The notes below the pieces were generated by a model. That model worked only from the letters and a program-made list of their open reading frames with translations, was not told the origin of the DNA and ran no database searches. From Procambarus clarkii (lineage: Eukaryota > Arthropoda > Malacostraca > Decapoda > Cambaridae), in contig NC_091165.1 in the NCBI RefSeq assembly GCF_040958095.1, forward strand, positions 30,726,186 through 30,790,185: a DNA stretch of 64,000 nt. The letters run 5' to 3'. The translations under genes and the position numbers were made by a program. How positions within the stretch are numbered: position 1 is the first letter of the stretch; each line of letters starts with the position of its first letter. Positions 29,601 to 38,089 of this stretch are shown here, in pieces.

Positions 29601-30427
29601 TCAGAATGATTAGAACATTTTTTCGAATCTGGAGCTCGTGACATTTGCTATACATAATGTTTCTGAGATCTATTATCATAGAACTCATTATTAAAATAAT
29701 TTCCAGAATTACTATAATGACGGGTTCCCAGAATCTGGGTTGATGAAATTCATTAACGAATGCACAGAGGACCCCAACTGTAGAGCAGGTGACCAAGAGG
29801 AGGAAGAGCACACCATTCAGGATGTTATCAACTCTTTCTTCTGCTGTGATCACCAGTAAGAATATTGGTTTCTCTGTTCAGTGTACTTAAAATAAATTTC
29901 ACACTCGGTTATTGTAGCCCCTCCTAGTGTGTTCTTGAGTTTGTTTACTGTTTGTGCCTACAGAATTGAGCTACAATAGCTCTTGGACCCCTCCTCTCTA
30001 ACCGATTATTTGTTCCTCTATTATATCTATTACATATATTTCTAACACACGTCCCCAGGAAGTAGCCCATAGCACCTATCTAATTCCGAGATACCTATGT
30101 ACTAGGTGACCAGGTGCATCAGGTGAAAATAACTGCCCATTTGTTCCTGCATGTGTGTTATCCTTTCAATATTATAATGTATAATACACAGTATTAATGT
30201 TTCCAGTGCTTTTAACCTCTGCTACCCTCTTATTTAATGTATTTAAACTTTCTTCTGTCAACTTTGCAAATGATAATTTCTGCATATTGTGTCAGGTTGT
30301 CTTTGTTTATGTATACTAGTTGTTAAGAGATCATGCAAGTGGCTGATGTTTACTTCCCTGTTGCAGGAGCACAAGACACAGGGGCACCGAGCACGAGGCT
30401 CTTCTCTCCAAAGTGCACACATTTTAA
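14416..30427 (+). CDS. TRPML: TRPML (mucolipin) lysosomal cation channel, complete 13-exon gene
   Basis: TRPML channels release Ca2+, Fe2+ and other cations from late endosomes and lysosomes and are opened by PI(3,5)P2. Joining 13 exons with GT-AG introns gives 1830 nt and 609 residues; human TRPML1 has 580. Layout: cytosolic N-terminus with a dileucine at 43-44 and a basic cluster at 52-77 (likely phosphoinositide site); S1 about 78-96; a large luminal domain about 97-313 with Cys182, 208, 264 and 295 as likely disulfide pairs and sequons at N173, N195, N203, N217 and N231; S2 314-332; S3 364-386; S4 403-423; S5 443-463; pore with N-G-D-D at 487-490; S6 511-534. The tail has Cys586-Cys587 (possible palmitoylation) and E-H-E-A-L-L at 598-603, a lysosomal sorting signal. 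The start has a strong context (AAGATGG). Exon joins are my assembly, not cDNA-proven, but phases close perfectly. Confidence 0.95.
14636..14705 (-). mobile_element. Fragment of the 252-bp satellite/SINE family in TRPML intron 1
   Basis: CCTGAATGGTCCCCAGG followed by CATATAT matches, in reverse, part of the unit seen at 61.5-64 kb (CCTGGGGACCATTCAGG). The phrase is duplicated here (AATGGTCCCCAGGCATATAT twice). Confidence 0.6.
14835..14934 (+). CDS. TRPML: TRPML coding exon 2 (residues 58-91)
   Basis: The acceptor is CTTCCACAG. It encodes F-F-M-N-P, which is highly typical of mucolipins just before S1, and the first half of S1. The donor is ACAG|GTGAGT, phase 0. Confidence 0.95.
15315..15505 (+). 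mobile_element. CR1-like LINE 3' end in TRPML intron 2
   Basis: It encodes [10 protein letters not shown] and the terminal G-I-G-W-L, then the family 3' UTR and TTCTTATG octamers. It is in the same orientation as the gene and strongly 5'-truncated. Confidence 0.88.
15677..15868 (+). CDS. TRPML: TRPML coding exon 3 (residues 92-155)
   Basis: End of S1 and start of the luminal (polycystin-mucolipin) domain, including F-L-Q-G-S-D and [11 protein letters not shown]. The donor is TTATG|GTGAGC, phase 0. Confidence 0.93.
16121..16200 (+). repeat. 20-bp tandem repeat, 4 copies, TRPML intron 3
   Basis: TTGTGCACTCCTTGTATATA is repeated four times without change. Confidence 0.97.
16340..16493 (+). CDS. 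TRPML: TRPML coding exon 4 (residues 156-207, split codon)
   Basis: Luminal domain with Cys182 and sequons at N173, N195 and N203. The acceptor is TATTTTCAG and the donor CCAGAT|GTAAGT, leaving one base for the next codon. Confidence 0.93.
16751..16861 (+). repeat. 38-bp tandem repeat, about 3 copies, TRPML intron 4
   Basis: TGTGGAGCTCAGTACTTGTG and ATATACTTATGAAAGTGT repeat with a 38-bp period and no differences until the last partial unit. Confidence 0.95.
17279..17634 (+). repeat. Compound (CA)n array with CATACATACACACATGGTTGTT spacers
   Basis: CA runs of about 20-45 bp are separated five times by a spacer with CATACATACACACATGG and TTGTTA, giving a higher-order unit of roughly 60-70 bp. 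Both strands appear open in several frames only because of the composition. Confidence 0.97.
17636..17790 (-). mobile_element. tRNA-derived SINE remnant in TRPML intron 4
   Basis: Phrases AATAGCGTGAAATATCAAAT, GAACAAATCCACACGGG and GTAGGTTCGAACCCTCATCA match the SINE family at 31160-31285. The head and tail are rearranged into an inverted arrangement, with GCAATGATGATG facing CATCATTGAATTGC. Confidence 0.7.
18965..19155 (+). CDS. TRPML: TRPML coding exon 5 (residues 207-270)
   Basis: Luminal domain with Cys208 and Cys264 and sequons at N217 and N231. The acceptor is TTCCTGGCAG and the donor CAGG|GTGAGT. It restores phase 0 after the split serine codon. Confidence 0.93.
19357..19473 (+). CDS. 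TRPML: TRPML coding exon 6 (residues 271-309)
   Basis: End of the luminal domain with Cys295 in L-E-C-D-G. The acceptor is TTTTCTAG and the donor GAA|GTAAGT. Confidence 0.93.
19661..19713 (+). repeat. Tandem perfect hairpins, TRPML intron 6
   Basis: CATGTCTGCTTCA-TGT-TGAAGCAGACATG is a 13-bp perfect stem with a 3-base loop, and it occurs twice overlapping at the CATG. Confidence 0.92.
19748..19850 (+). repeat. 17-bp tandem repeat (CATTCTTACACTCATCC)
   Basis: About six copies with one T/C variant near the start, in TRPML intron 6. Confidence 0.93.
19990..20235 (-). mobile_element. tRNA-derived SINE, second family, in TRPML intron 6
   Basis: On the - strand the head reads GGCGCAGTGGTAAGACACTC (box A-like) and, about 40 bp on, GGGTTCGTATCCTGGCC (box B-like). 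The body follows, with CTGTAGCCTCTGCTTACCC, and the left end lies near 19990. The family differs from the SINE at 3088. Confidence 0.8.
20345..20455 (+). repeat. Inverted SINE-tail remnant, TRPML intron 6
   Basis: AACAAATCCACAAGGGCCGTGATGAGG faces CCTCATCACGGCCCTTGTGGATTTGTT across a 10-bp centre. This gives a hairpin made from two inverted ends of the SINE family seen at 31160-31285. Confidence 0.85.
20623..21741 (-). mobile_element. Candidate non-autonomous Helitron in TRPML intron 6
   Basis: Read on the - strand, the segment starts TCTATATAAATAAAAATGG after an A. It ends with GGTTGCTGAGCCACAGCAAC (a perfect 7-bp stem with a 5-base loop) followed by GCATGGCCGGGTACAAGTAG and a T. Helitrons typically start with TC and end with a short hairpin about 10-20 nt before CTRR, inserting between A and T. 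Here the terminal CTAG would have changed to GTAG. There is no coding capacity. The interior holds a C-rich minisatellite and a diverged two-copy ~146-bp repeat (about 21436-21715). Confidence 0.55.
20690..21115 (+). repeat. 32-bp C-rich minisatellite
   Basis: The unit is built from CCGTCCCCAACTCCC and CCGTCCCCTCGTCCTCA, about 13 copies, with CTTCCG versus CCCCCG variants. The opposite strand has repeated runs of 4-5 G. Open frames here, rich in Pro, Ser and Arg, follow from the composition and are not genes. Confidence 0.95.
21788..21886 (+). CDS. TRPML: TRPML coding exon 7 (residues 310-342)
   Basis: Encodes S2 ([13 protein letters not shown]). The acceptor is TTTTTCTGAAG, which is weak because an A-rich GAAG precedes the exon; the donor is AAAA|GTTAGT. 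Confidence 0.9.
22154..22495 (+). repeat. 29-bp hairpin-forming tandem array with a 14-bp palindrome at its head
   Basis: At 22154-22184 GTTACACTCATCAT and ATGATGAGTGTAAC flank a 3-base loop. Then a 29-bp unit, containing ACTAAC-ATGCA-GTTAGT and AGTGTTTA-TT-TAAACACT, repeats about ten times without change to 22491. Each unit holds two inverted repeats. It lies in TRPML intron 7. Confidence 0.95.
22823..22972 (+). CDS. TRPML: TRPML coding exon 8 (residues 343-392)
   Basis: S2-S3 linker and S3, with [10 protein letters not shown] and L-K-I-G-L-E-S-K, both conserved positions in mucolipins. The donor is GCAAG|GTAGGT. Confidence 0.95.
23630..26016 (+). repeat. 2.4-kb minisatellite of 25- and 33-bp units, TRPML intron 8
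   Basis: The short unit is CACTGCCACTGTAGAT plus AACTGTAGT (25 bp). The long unit adds CTACACTG (33 bp). Long units dominate both ends, and short units cluster near 24700-24780, 25080-25200 and 25380-25520. The reverse strand is open for hundreds of codons because 33 is divisible by 3 and the unit lacks stops; each 25-bp unit shifts the frame. This is not a gene. It makes up most of the 3.26-kb intron between exons 8 and 9. Confidence 0.98.
26232..26345 (+). CDS. TRPML: TRPML coding exon 9 (residues 393-430)
   Basis: Encodes S4 with [11 protein letters not shown]. The acceptor is CTTTCCAG and the donor ACAAT|GTAATT. Confidence 0.95.
26600..27660 (-). mobile_element. LINE 3' half in TRPML intron 9
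   Basis: It starts at the left with an AATAAATAAATG tail and 3' UTR. Then a 173-codon - strand frame (27464-26943) runs with [29 protein letters not shown] and G-P-R-M-W-N-D-L-P. It is the C-terminal part of the same LINE family as 58920-61000, truncated before the RT palm. It is opposite in strand to the host gene. Confidence 0.9.
27690..28225 (+). mobile_element. LINE C-terminal fragment (GYVALRAA family), TRPML intron 9
   Basis: It encodes Y-W-S-E-R-Y, then [26 protein letters not shown] and [13 protein letters not shown], with a stop at 28187-28189. A zinc-finger-like piece (C-P-E-C-G at 27853-27867, with a related C-x-x-C-G-R-R-F stretch just upstream) abuts its 5' side. That resembles C2H2 linker sequence and may be captured host DNA. 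A sister copy is at 48131-48655. Confidence 0.82.
28612..28734 (+). CDS. TRPML: TRPML coding exon 10 (residues 431-471)
   Basis: S4-S5 linker and S5 with P-N-V-M-R-F and G-Y-C-F-C-G-W, both mucolipin signatures. The donor is CCAAG|GTTCGT. Confidence 0.96.
29160..29366 (+). CDS. TRPML: TRPML coding exon 11, pore and S6 (residues 472-540)
   Basis: Contains [11 protein letters not shown], whose N-G-D-D residues line the selectivity filter. S6 follows, with S-F-I-S-L-F and L-S-L-F-I-A-I-I. The acceptor is TCATTCCAG and the donor TTAAG|GTATTT. Confidence 0.97.
29707..29855 (+). CDS. TRPML: TRPML coding exon 12 (residues 541-590, split codon)
   Basis: Cytosolic tail with an acidic run (E-E-E-E) and F-F-C-C. 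The acceptor is ATTTCCAG and the donor CACCA|GTAAGA. Confidence 0.92.
30040..30165 (-). mobile_element. Worn tRNA-SINE body in TRPML intron 12
   Basis: CCCCAGGAAGTAGCCCATAGCA, GATACCTATGTACTAGGTGACCAGG and AACTGCCCATTTGTTCCTG are the body of the 3088-3332 SINE in reverse, without a recognisable head. Confidence 0.7.
30367..30427 (+). CDS. TRPML: TRPML coding exon 13, C-terminus and stop
   Basis: Too short to stand out as a frame. Joined in phase it encodes the final 20 residues, with E-H-E-A-L-L followed by a TAA stop. Its position next to the tail and the conserved acidic dileucine near the C-terminus support it. Confidence 0.88.
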
Positions 30428-31080
30428 TGTGAAAACAGTTGTAAATTTATCATTTTTGTATATCGTCAGAATATTGTTAGATAATATAAATGACCGGAGA
30501 TAACCGAATAAATGTTCTCACTGTTCCGCTCATTGACACTTGCTGTCAATGAGTGGAATCTGAGTTAACAAAAATTATACAACATGACAACATGTACTAA
30601 ATTTAAATATTAATAAATCAGATCTTGAAACACTTGTCACATCTTAATGTCTTGTGACATCGAAGCTCAAAGTTTGAGAACAGTGACGAGTGCTTTCATT
30701 GTCAATGTTATTTTACATTTGGAATAACTTCAAATAAATGTTGATCTTTGTGCAAATTGTATCCACAGTGTCATCTCCAAACACAGCTTTTGTTGGACTC
30801 GTGCAAAATGACATGTCAATCCAATGGTAAACACAGTATAAAGTGGATACAAAGAAGTGGTAATTTGTATGATATTGTAAAAGTTATGAACTAGTTGTAT
30901 AACTGAACAAAGAACACATTCATTTTTGTAATGCTTCTGAAAGCAATTGAAATCAACTTCTCTCTAAAAGATGGAAATAAATTAGAACTTTGACTTGTGT
31001 AGTGATAGCATTTGAATAATAATGATTGTACTCATTAACTTGTATTTAATTCCCAAACCCATATACTGATCTGAGTTAAC
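30428..31080 (+). terminator. TRPML 3' UTR with candidate poly(A) signals
   Basis: AATAAA occurs at 30507-30512 (80 bp after the stop), 30733-30738 and 30976-30981. Any of these could direct cleavage. The region has no other frame and no repeat family seen elsewhere in the window. Confidence 0.6.
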
Positions 31081-31159
31081 AAAAATTATGGTGCAGGATC
31101 CAAGTAAGTTCAGTAGAACTTCTGGTTTCAAATCCACAGGTTTCAACTCTTTTGACCAT

Positions 31160-31285
31160 GCCGTAGCTCAGTCGATTAAGGCAGCATCTGGGATGATCTC
31201 CGACTTAGGTTCGAATCCTTGTCACGGCCCTTGTGGATTTGTTCATTTGATGCATCACACTATTGTGATTTGTGTGTGTAATCTT
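31160..31285 (+). mobile_element. tRNA-derived SINE, third family
   Basis: The head contains CCGTAGCTCAGTCGATTAAGG (box A-like) and, 30 bp on, GGTTCGAATCCTTGTCACGG (box B-like). The tail is CCCTTGTGGATTTGTTCATT and then GATGCATCACACTATTGTGA. The promoter boxes look intact. The anticodon region is not a tRNA anticodon loop. Confidence 0.82.
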
Positions 31286-31289
31286 GGAG

Positions 31290-32900
31290 TTAGAATCAAC
31301 AGTAACACTGTAAACGATCTACATCGTAGTTTAAAAGAAATACTTAAACCACTGATAACACTCACTTGTAAGAATATTGGTATCAATATTATATATGTCA
31401 AATTATTCTATTTGATGTTTGTTAGATATCTAGTAGATTATCATGCCTTGCACCTAATTAGCTTTCCTGCCTCTGTGTTGGACAAACTTGAAGCAGTACA
31501 GAATGAAGCCATGAGGATCATTTTTGGTGCCCCGAGATGCTCAAGAATCATCAAAATGAGGGAAGAACTGAAGCTTCCAACCATACTAGAGAGAATCATG
31601 CAAGTCAACACTACCTTTTGCCTTAAAGTCATGAGAGACCCTACATCTCCTGCATTGCCCAGAGACAAATTATGAGGTGCTGTTCACACCCTATTGACTG
31701 GTGCCAACATACGAACTCACTCCTTTTATGATAAATGGCTGAGTAAAAATGCCTTCAATCTCATCCAACTCAATATTACATTTAAGTGCAATCTACCTGT
31801 CCCCGATATTCCCCTTTATCTGTACCCCACTACTTAAGTATCACATACACCCTCCATCAAGAAAGATAATGACAATCTTACTCCTCTCAAAGCTGTCACA
31901 CATGAAACAATTGCTTTCTTCATCGAAAATTTAAGATCTCACGAGCACTGTGTCTACACCAACGGCTCAGTCCAATCTTCTACTAGACGGACTGCAGCAG
32001 CATGTAGGTTTTATAGAAATAATATTTGCACACAGCCTATCAGTGTCAGGTTAAACAACTGACTGACGTCCACAACAAACAGAACTAGCGGCACTACAAC
32101 TAGCTACCAGAACATTAAACAAATAGGAATCTTTTGTGATTCAAAGTCTCCTCTTCAAGCAATTGAAAACTTCTGGAAGATCGATAGCAAGAACTTCATA
32201 CTAGCAATTATAAAACCTAATTGCTGCACAGAGTAAAGGGTTTCGAATCTCATTTGTATGGATACATCACACATAAATATAACCCATCCTAATGACTCAG
32301 CCATTGTAGCCAAAATAGCGTGAAACAACGATGAATTTGAATTAGACCTAGGTATCCCCATCTCTGCTGTCAGAACTATATTATACCAAACACGCAGGTC
32401 TGATAGGAGAGAAATTACTGACTCCCAACGATCTGAAAGAACCAGTATAAAAAGCTATGATATGTTCGAATGTGAAACCTATGTTTATTTCCACAAAACG
32501 CGCAAAACCACAAAACGTGCAAAACCAGACTGCGTGACACAGTGGTTGCCATGATCAGGTTGGGTTACCGTTACCTGTGGCAGGTGGCTACAGGCGACAG
32601 GTCTCCCAATCATGAGTACTCTAAGTGCAAATTCTGTGAGCAGGAATTGGTGCATGATCTCCCACACTGGGCATTCTGCTCACTGAATGCCCAGGTATCA
32701 GACCATTCAGATCCATTGGTATGAGGTACCTGGAGCTTTGCAATTACTTTATTCATTCTCGTGTTCATGCGGATATCCTCATATTGTACCCAAAATTTGT
32801 CAGTGCAGACTACTGAGCGAATGGCCCTGTATGACTAACCATCCTGCGAGATGGGGACTGTCACTGCTACCTTATTCACTCTTGTGTTCATGATATCCTC
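31290..32900 (+). mobile_element. Degraded I-type LINE ORF2 (post-RT region and RNase H)
   Basis: A frame ending at 31675 encodes L-E-A-V-Q-N-E-A-M-R-I-I-F-G-A-P-R and L-K-L-P-T-I-L-E-R-I, typical of the region after the RT palm. Near 31950-32050 a decayed V-Y-T-N-G-S-V-Q-S segment resembles the start of an RNase H (the usual second residue D is N here). A later frame with C-K-F-C-E-Q-E-L-V-H-D-L-P-H resembles the C-terminal zinc motif. Many stops interrupt it. Confidence 0.72.
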
Positions 32901-32924
32901 ATCGGAAAATTCGGAAAATGATAT

Positions 32925-33042
32925 CGGAAAATTCCACTACAAGCTACATTTTTTTATGGGTTAACTTGTGTATACAACACAGCAGCAATATTATCTGCCT
33001 ATTGTATGTAATATCATTAAATGGTGTCAGGTTTTCCGACAT
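32925..33042 (-). mobile_element. Truncated 3' LTR of a BEL/Pao-like element
   Basis: Its right edge, read on the - strand, is TGTCGGAAAACCTGACACC. About 118 bp match 43380-43499 almost base for base (GGAAAATTCCACTACAAGC, CAGCAGCAATATTATCTGCC). Left of 32925 the match ends. On the - strand GCAGCCCCCGGGGAATTA precedes it, resembling the polypurine end of BEL elements. Confidence 0.75.
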
Positions 33043-33700
33043 AATTCCCCGGGGGCTGCTCACGGGTCGAAGTCCTATTTAGAACAGACGAATACCGATA
33101 CTCCTCCTTCGAATTATTAGATTAATTTGATTTTGGTAGTTAGTAATCACACAATTGTGTGTCTGTAACTCGAGTTGCAGGGGTTAGAAGTCTAATGCGA
33201 TTTCATTTCCCTGTTAACTCTTGAAAGGCTAAAATTCAAGCCTAATTACATATTAACCCAGAGGACTGAATGTGATCATGTACTACAGTCAAGTATGATT
33301 CAGGGACTGCAGTGAGAACAGTGATATCAGATATAACTTGAAGCTTGTTCAGGTAACTGGTCACTGATATATAAACACTGAGGCCCATGGAATACATCTT
33401 GATTAAATAATAGATGTATCAAAATCAGTCGTCAGATTTATTGAGGTTTAATTTAGTTAATTCAGAGGATTGAATAGTACATCATTAAAGTCAAATATGG
33501 TTCTAAGACTGCAGTGGGTTCAGTGACATTGGTCGCAGTGACTTGCAGCTGTTTAGGCTACTGTTTGCCACTGAGGCCTCATGAACTCATCTTCAGCTTT
33601 AAATGATGATATTAACATCAACCTCTGTTGCTATAGTCAGCTGTAATCTCCTTAGTATAATGCTACTGGAGAAATATAATCAGCTGACAAATTTAGATTT
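33043..33700. other. Non-coding interior of the BEL-like element
   Basis: No frame is recognisable. Phrases around 33240-33330 recur at 33440-33530 (ATTCAGAGGATTGAAT versus ACCCAGAGGACTGAAT; GACTGCAGTGAGAACAGTGA versus GACTGCAGTGGGTTCAGTGA), so a diverged ~200-bp tandem duplication is present. Confidence 0.5.
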
Positions 33701-34464
33701 CTACTGGTATTGTTTATCTGCAGCCATAGGTCTCCTCAGGCTTAATACTGGGCCTGAGAGTAATTTGCCTCCTGCAGAATTTAGCATGGTTATGCCCTGA
33801 TATTTAGTAGGGCTACCGATAAATCGATGGTAGTAGTCTGTCCCTACAAGGAGATCGAAGTCGGTGAGGTGATCAAACTTAATATTATCTGCCAATTTTA
33901 TTCCTCTATTTCTCAGGAATTTGGCTGTTGCTATCAGACCTTGTACTTGTAGGTCTACTGGTATTTTGTCCACCACAATGGCTTGTACTTGACCGACGTA
34001 CCTGCCTAAACGTACTGATGGTTGTACCACCTGGTAGACTTGAGGTCTTGTGTCTGTTAGAAACCCTGAGATGTTGATTGTCGTCTGGGCTACAGGCCCT
34101 AATTGTAGTTCATCTGCCAACCTTTTAGTGACATATGTTCTCTGGGACCCTTGGTCAAACAACCCACGGGTATGGACCTTGGCCCTTTTATTCTGGATGG
34201 TAATTTGGGCAGTAGGCAAAGTTGTATTACCTTTAGACTTTGCCGATTGGACACTCGTTGTTTGTTGCACCTTGCAGTACTGTACTGTGGTGGGAATGCT
34301 ATCTTCCACCTTGGGGTTTGGAGACTTTGTTTTGGTGTCTCCGCACAATGCTGCATGGTGCTGACCCTTGTTACACCTATAACAGGTGTGTAATTGGGTC
34401 TCACAGTCGTTGATGTTATGCTTCCTGAGGCACCTCGTGCAATGTTGCAAATCTTTGAGTCACT
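33701..34464 (-). pseudogene. BEL/Pao gag end and retroviral-type aspartic protease
   Basis: The - strand frame encodes two Cys/His clusters (C-T-R-C-L-R-K-H and C-Y-R-C-N-K-G-Q-H-H) as at the end of a BEL gag. An aspartic protease domain of the DUF1758 type follows: L-F-D-Q-G-S-Q-R-T-Y-V with the catalytic D, then I-S-G-F, and D-L-L-V-G-T-D-Y-Y at the end. About 250 codons remain. The RT, RNase H and integrase expected after it are absent, so most of pol has been deleted. Frame breaks occur upstream at about 34465. Confidence 0.83.
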
Positions 34465-34529
34465 CAACACAATTATTGATGATAGACTCTTAATTGCCTC
34501 TATGAAACTTCTAATATTATCTAGAAGTA

Positions 34530-34640
34530 TTAAATATTATTATTGACCTCGCAAAATTAACACCACAAAATTCGTGGATGGATAATCTCTCGCGAAATTA
34601 ACACCACAAAATTCGTGGATAATCTTGCGAGGGCACAGCC
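34530..34640 (+). repeat. Two-copy direct repeat
   Basis: AAATTAACACCACAAAATTCGTGG occurs twice, about 38 bp apart, inside the BEL remnant and just before the gypsy insertion. Confidence 0.9.
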
Positions 34641-34714
34641 ACTAATTTGGCTGGCTTAAAAATAAGCGCTGTCACTTCACAGAATAACACTGCACCAAAT
34701 CGGTGAGTGACCAT

Positions 34715-35439
34715 TGTGACGGGAAAGTGTAGGAGTGTAGATGTTCGGCAGTCCTCCAATGGCTGGTGTCAATGCCTAGTCACACTTACAAAAAAAGAAA
34801 AAAAAAAGATAGACTGCTTGCCTGTTTATCTGTGGTATAGTAAGGGAAGACACGCAAAACACATAGTATGAACAATGAAACTTTAATTAATATAGAAAAC
34901 AAATTATAAACAAAGGCAATCCCTTGGCTATGTACAGTGCAAACTAACAAGTCAAAAACATATAATATAAATGAAGAATAGGGATGAAGTTACTCTACAA
35001 TAATATAAATACACAGTGAAAAATAATCAGGTGCTGAGAATATGTCGCTAGCTGAGAAACATCCACCTGATACACAGCGTATATCAGTTAGTTGTTCACT
35101 GCTTGAGAGCACAAGGATATTCTGACTTCAATGGCTGGTTCAAGCCCAGACATCGACTCAGGTAGAGGGCGCTGAGGTGCAGAAGTGCAAGTGTGCAGTC
35201 GGTGAGTCACCAATCAGGAGCAGGCAGGCTGGGAAGGGTAGTTGGCTGGTTGATGACGAGCCGGCGTGGAGGGAGTGTGGAGTAGGGGGTGAGTCTTGGG
35301 TATGTTTTGCCTCCTGGTCAAAACGTTTTGTGCTACTGGTAGACGTATCTTGAAGGTAGCATCTTATTGTTGTGTAATATACGTAACTTGATGTAGAGAA
35401 GGGCAGGCTCAATCTCTCTTGAAAGAGATTATCATCACA
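34715..35439 (-). repeat. 3' LTR of the Gmr1-like element (725 bp)
   Basis: It matches 41455-42173 closely throughout; differences include the poly-A stretch near 34793 and a few substitutions. The left end is TGTGACGGG and the right end ATCATCACA. The pol stop codon lies inside its first bases on the - strand (TTG-TGA). Confidence 0.95.
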
Positions 35440-36888
35440 ACTCTCCCCCGAAGCCTGCGCTTATGGGTGAAGTTACGTCTTCAGGTGGTAGAGTGGTAGG
35501 TGGAGCTGTCTCTACCTCATAGACTCTGGAGAGGGCGTCTGCTATGATGTTGTCAGAACCTTTGATGTAGAAGATCTCCAGGTTGAAATTCTGCAGATAT
35601 AAAGCCCATCGTAGAAGTTGTTGATTGGTGAATTGGGCTTGCTGCAAGAAGCGTAGGGGACTGTGGTCCGAGTAGATGGTGGTAGACCGAGCACCTTGCT
35701 GGTATGATTCAAAGTGCTGCAAGTTCAGGACGATGGAGAGTAGCTCCTTTTTGATAGTGCTGTAATTCTTCTGGTGTGGTTTTAACTTGTAGCTGTAGTA
35801 GCTAACAGGTAGAACATCCTCGCCTCGTTGTTGCATCAGGACACCTCCGATGCCGGTACCACTGGCGTCGACATGGAGGATGAAAGGCTTCGTGATATCT
35901 GGCGAGGCGAGAATAGGATTAGAACAGAGCAGGAATTTAAGTTGTTCAAAAGCAATGGTTTGCTGAACGGTCTATTGATACCGTTGCTTGGGGCTGGTTA
36001 AAGTGATCAATGGTGTCGCCACCGTACTAAAATTCTTCACAAACCTACGGTAGTAGGAGGCAAGACCAAGGAAGCGCAGGAGCTGCTTCCTGGTGGTAGG
36101 CTGTGGGTAATGCTGGATGGCTTGGGTATGTATGTTTAACAGAGCTATGCTGCCACTCCCTATCTCATGACCAAGATAACGCACTTTACCTTTAGCAATG
36201 GTGGACTTACCCAAGTTGATGGTGAGGCCGGCTGTCAGGAGCTTGGCGAACAATCGTTGCAGCTGGAGCAGTGTTCGCTCCAGGTGTTGGTTGCCACAAC
36301 GATGTCATCCAAGTAGGCGTAGGTGTTATCTAAGCCCTGGATGACGCGGTTGACAGCTCGCTGGAAGGTGGCCGGGGCATTACATAGTCCAAAAGGAAGG
36401 CGTTCGTATCTGTAAAGGCCAAAGGGAGTGGTAAAGGCAGATATTTCCTTAGCTCGCTCTGTCAAACATACTTGGTAGTATCCCTTGAGCAAGTCTAGCT
36501 TCGATAGATACCGAGCATTACCAATGGCGTCAAGGATGTCATCTATTCTAGGTAATGGATAAGCATCCTTGACAGTCACAAGATTCAATTTCCGGTAATC
36601 GGTACACAACCTCACTTTACCTTGCGGTTTCGGCACCAAGATGCAGGGTGAGGCCCAAGGGGACTCACAAGGGGTGGCCAGCCCATGATCCAGGAGGTAC
36701 TGTACCTCAGCACGCATGACTTCCTTTTTGCTCGGGCTGATTCTGTAGAAAGGTTGACGAATCGGCCGGGTGTCAGGGAGTAGCTGGATGTCGTGCTGAA
36801 CCACATTACACTCCTGTGGATCATCGCTGAACAACTTCTGATGTTCCTTGAAGATTCTGATGAGAGGAGCACTATTATTGTCCTGCAA
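35435..36888 (-). pseudogene. RT and RNase H of the Gmr1-like element
   Basis: The RT N-terminal and palm part (36888-36235) encodes Q-H-D-I-Q-L-L-P-D, P-F-Y-R-I-S-P, L-C-T-D-Y-R-K-L-N, D-L-L-K-G-Y-Y-Q-V, L-P-F-G-L-C-N-A-P-A-T-F and the catalytic Y-L-D-D-I-V. A frameshift near 36245 moves to a frame with Y-L-G-H-E-I-G-S-G and R-F-L-G-L-A-S-Y-Y. A stop near 35972 follows. The RNase H part (35836-35435) carries N-Y-S-T-I-K-K-E-L, Y-S-D-H-S-P-L and I-I-A-D-A-L-S-R-V before the stop in the LTR. The aspartates of the palm are intact, but the protein cannot be made in one piece. Confidence 0.92.
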
Positions 36889-36921
36889 ATAGGTATGAAG
36901 ATCATTAAGGATTTCCGAGTT

Positions 36922-38089
36922 TCACAATTGGGTCTTCCGCCGCCTATCTGGAGTCTCAAGAACGTAGTTGTGATTGTTCCTGCACTCCTTGATGCGGTAA
37001 GGTCCTGAAAACTTGTTTTGCAATGGAGAACCTGGGATAGGAAAATATGCCAACACGAAGTCTCCTGGTTTAAATTTCCTTAGTTTGCTGCGTTGGTCAA
37101 AATGAGTCTTCATCCTCTCCTGAGCTTTCATTAGATTGTCATTAGCAAATTTACGTACTCTCTCTAGAATGTGTTTTAAGTTTTGAAGAAACTGGGGCAC
37201 ATTCTGAGGGTCACTGAAGGTGGCATTACGTAGAGAGTCTTTGAAAGCTTTGAGAGGAGTACGGCACTTACGTCCGTAGAGCATCTCATAAGGAGATACT
37301 CCTAGAGACTCATTGGGGAGACTTCTGAAAATGCACATAATGAGGTCAAGTTGTTTATCCCAGTCCTTCAAGGTTTCATTGCAAAATTTCTTTAGGAGTG
37401 CTTTAATAGTCTGATGACTACGTTCAAGAGAACCCTGTGAAGCAGGATGATAGGGGCTGGACAGTACCTGTGTGATGTTGAACTCTTTCAGTGTCTTCTT
37501 GAAGAGATCACTGGTGAAGTTGGTGCCACAGTCACTTTGCACCTCTCTTGGAAATCCATACTGGGTGAAGATCTTCAATAGTTGTTTCACCACAGTAGCA
37601 GCCGTAATGTTCTTTACTGGAACTGCTATGGGGAATCTGGTGGTAGGACACAGGATAGTTAGTATATAGGCATTGCCAGAACTGGTCCGGGGGTAAAGGA
37701 CCAACACAGTCTATGATGAGTCTGTGGAAAGGTTCCGCAGGCACCTGAATAGGAGTCAAAGGGGCCTGGGGAATAGAGATGTTAGGTTTACCTGCCGTCT
37801 GACATGTATGACACTGTTGCACGTAACTTTTGACATCCTTAACCATACCTGGCCAGTAGTAGTCTTGTCTGATTCCGTGGTAGGTTTTGTTAAAACCATA
37901 GTGAGAAAGAGCTCCGTGGGCCAGGTGTAGAATATTGGGCCGTAGGCTGGTGGGAACCACTAGTTGTTTGACATTTGCCCAGTCGTCGTCCTCCTTCAGC
38001 TTACTGGGTCTGTACCTGCGGTAGAGCAACTGATTCTCTAGGAAGAACCCAGGGATACTGTCAGGTATCCCGGACAGGCCCCCATTTAA
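36922..38089 (-). pseudogene. Integrase of the Gmr1-like element, upstream of RT
   Basis: The integrase joins element DNA to the host chromosome. The first part has the HHCC zinc domain (H-L-A-H-G through C-H-T-C-Q), preceded by F-F-L-E-N-Q-L-L-Y-R-R. The core has I-D-C-V-G-P-L, then, after a frameshift near 37690, V-Q-S-D-C-G-T-N-F and Q-G-S-L-E-R-S-H, giving the D, D and E. The C-terminal domain ends with F-S-G-P-Y-R-I-K and a TGA at 36922-36924; the same frame then runs on into RT. It is truncated on its 5' side by an LTR fragment. Confidence 0.92.

Noticed and set aside
31160..31285. A functional tRNA gene
   Set aside because: The head has promoter boxes, but it continues into the SINE tail shared with 17636-17790 and 20345-20455.
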